Below are positions 63,216 to 64,000 of a stretch of DNA of 64,000 bases, in pieces. Made by a program: the position numbers and the translations under genes. How positions within the stretch are numbered: the stretch's first letter is position 1; each line of letters starts with the position of its first letter. Source of the DNA: Cannabis sativa (taxonomy: Eukaryota > Streptophyta > Magnoliopsida > Rosales > Cannabaceae); NCBI RefSeq assembly GCF_029168945.1, contig NC_083601.1, forward strand, positions 38,367,660 to 38,431,659, written 5' to 3'. The notes under the pieces were generated by a model. That model was not told the DNA's origin. It ran no database searches and saw only the letters and a list, made by a program, of their open reading frames with translations.

Positions 63216-64000
63216 TTTTGGTTGCTGTAGTTGAGGATTGGAAAGGAAGAGGTTGGATTAGATTGGGATTATTAGGGCTTTGGAAATTAATGTGTTCTGT
63301 AAGAAATTTTGAAGGGTTTATTTTTGGCGGGGAATGGGAAGTGAGAATGAAAGTATTAGCGATAGACATTTTTATCTTATTGGGTGGGAACTAGAAGGAA
63401 GGGAGTTGAAGAAGCCCGCAAAAACCAAAATTTTCAAAAGTCAGTTTTCCAAAAATATTTAGAAAAATTAAAAACGAAAGTGAAAATGAAAATGAAAGGA
63501 ATAGGCCCCGCCCATTTTTATGAAGTTGGATTATTTAGGCGGGTGGGGAGGGCGGGGAATCTTCTTTCGTTTTATTTGTTGCCACATCGGATTGGAGGGG
63601 TATCACAGTTTCAGTGGCTCACTTTGTTCATTCATTCATTTTTATTTTTTAAATGGCATTCCTTCATTTATTTATTTATTTAACAATAATAAAAAAAAAA
63701 TAGAGATAAATACATCCTAACAACAAAATGAAAAAAAATATTGATCTACTATGAGCGTGTTTTTTAGAATTGCCTGCTATATTGTATTATTATTTGAAAA
63801 ATGTTGCCCCTATTTCCCTTTTTTTTCGTCCAATTTTTATAGTTATACAACATGGTACTCTATTACAATAATTACAATACTACAAATAATACAGTATACA
63901 CCCACAATGTGATACAAATATGGACAACTCATATTATACGGTGATTCTACAATGCACCCTCTTAAAAGGGATGTACTGATACATCTTTAACTTGTTTCGG
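63216..64000. other. 5' region of the PHD gene and intergenic DNA
   Basis: Promoter and leader of the PHD gene to about 63500, with GA-rich parts (63400-63500). The last 60 bases (from about 63940) look like the start of an interspersed repeat cut off by the window end. Nothing else supported. Confidence 0.45.

Noticed and set aside
63940..64000. Possible MITE start at the right edge
   Set aside because: Only one end is inside the window, so no inverted partner can be tested.

Overview
The window is nuclear DNA of a flowering plant, almost certainly a eudicot. Genes have spliced exons with GT/AG introns. Intergenic DNA is strongly AT-rich. The gene families are plant ones: a TDY-class MAP kinase, a CLE peptide, Kunitz inhibitors and a plastid-type ribokinase. 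About 40% of the window is recognisable transposon DNA. The sequence alone does not fix the species; the protein style suits a rosid.

Layout. 1-2.2 kb: AT-rich DNA with two Helitron-type 5' termini. 2.26-5.06 kb (+): four-exon ribokinase. 5.8-6.3 kb (+): a tiny three-exon CLE-like peptide gene. 10.1-11.0 kb (-): single-exon glutaredoxin-like protein. 12.9-15.4 kb: three different MITEs. 16.0-23.9 kb (-): a complete LTR retrotransposon with 2.2-kb LTRs, a perfect 5-bp target duplication and no usable pol, whose LTRs carry an array of palindromes with compensatory changes. 24.3-31.3 kb (+): a very young Ty1/copia element whose LTRs differ only in A-run lengths, yet whose RNase H region is broken. 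32-39 kb: decayed LINE RNase H pieces and small DNA transposons.

39.5-44.0 kb (+): ten-exon MAP kinase of the MPK18/19 type. 44.8-46.1 kb (-): four-exon 2-oxoglutarate/Fe(II) dioxygenase of the SRG1 type. 47.4-48.7 kb: remnant of a gypsy-associated ORF. 49.1-57.2 kb (-): three tandem Kunitz/miraculin-type inhibitor genes, separated by a 1.86-kb Helitron and a 5'-truncated LINE. 57.7 kb (-): tRNA-Pro(AGG). 58.5-60.2 kb (-): a Myb/SANT-like gene split by a nested fold-back element. 60.8-61.6 kb (+): a decayed copia gag. 62.1-63.2 kb (-): two-exon PHD/extended-PHD protein.

The cellular genes do not form a pathway; each is an independent plant gene. The three Kunitz genes are a local expansion and share a motif upstream of their TATA boxes. 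Most interesting for follow-up: the CLE-like peptide that lacks both usual hydroxyproline positions, the covarying hairpin array inside the 2.2-kb LTRs, the nested fold-back element in the Myb-like gene, and the young copia element with a broken reading frame.
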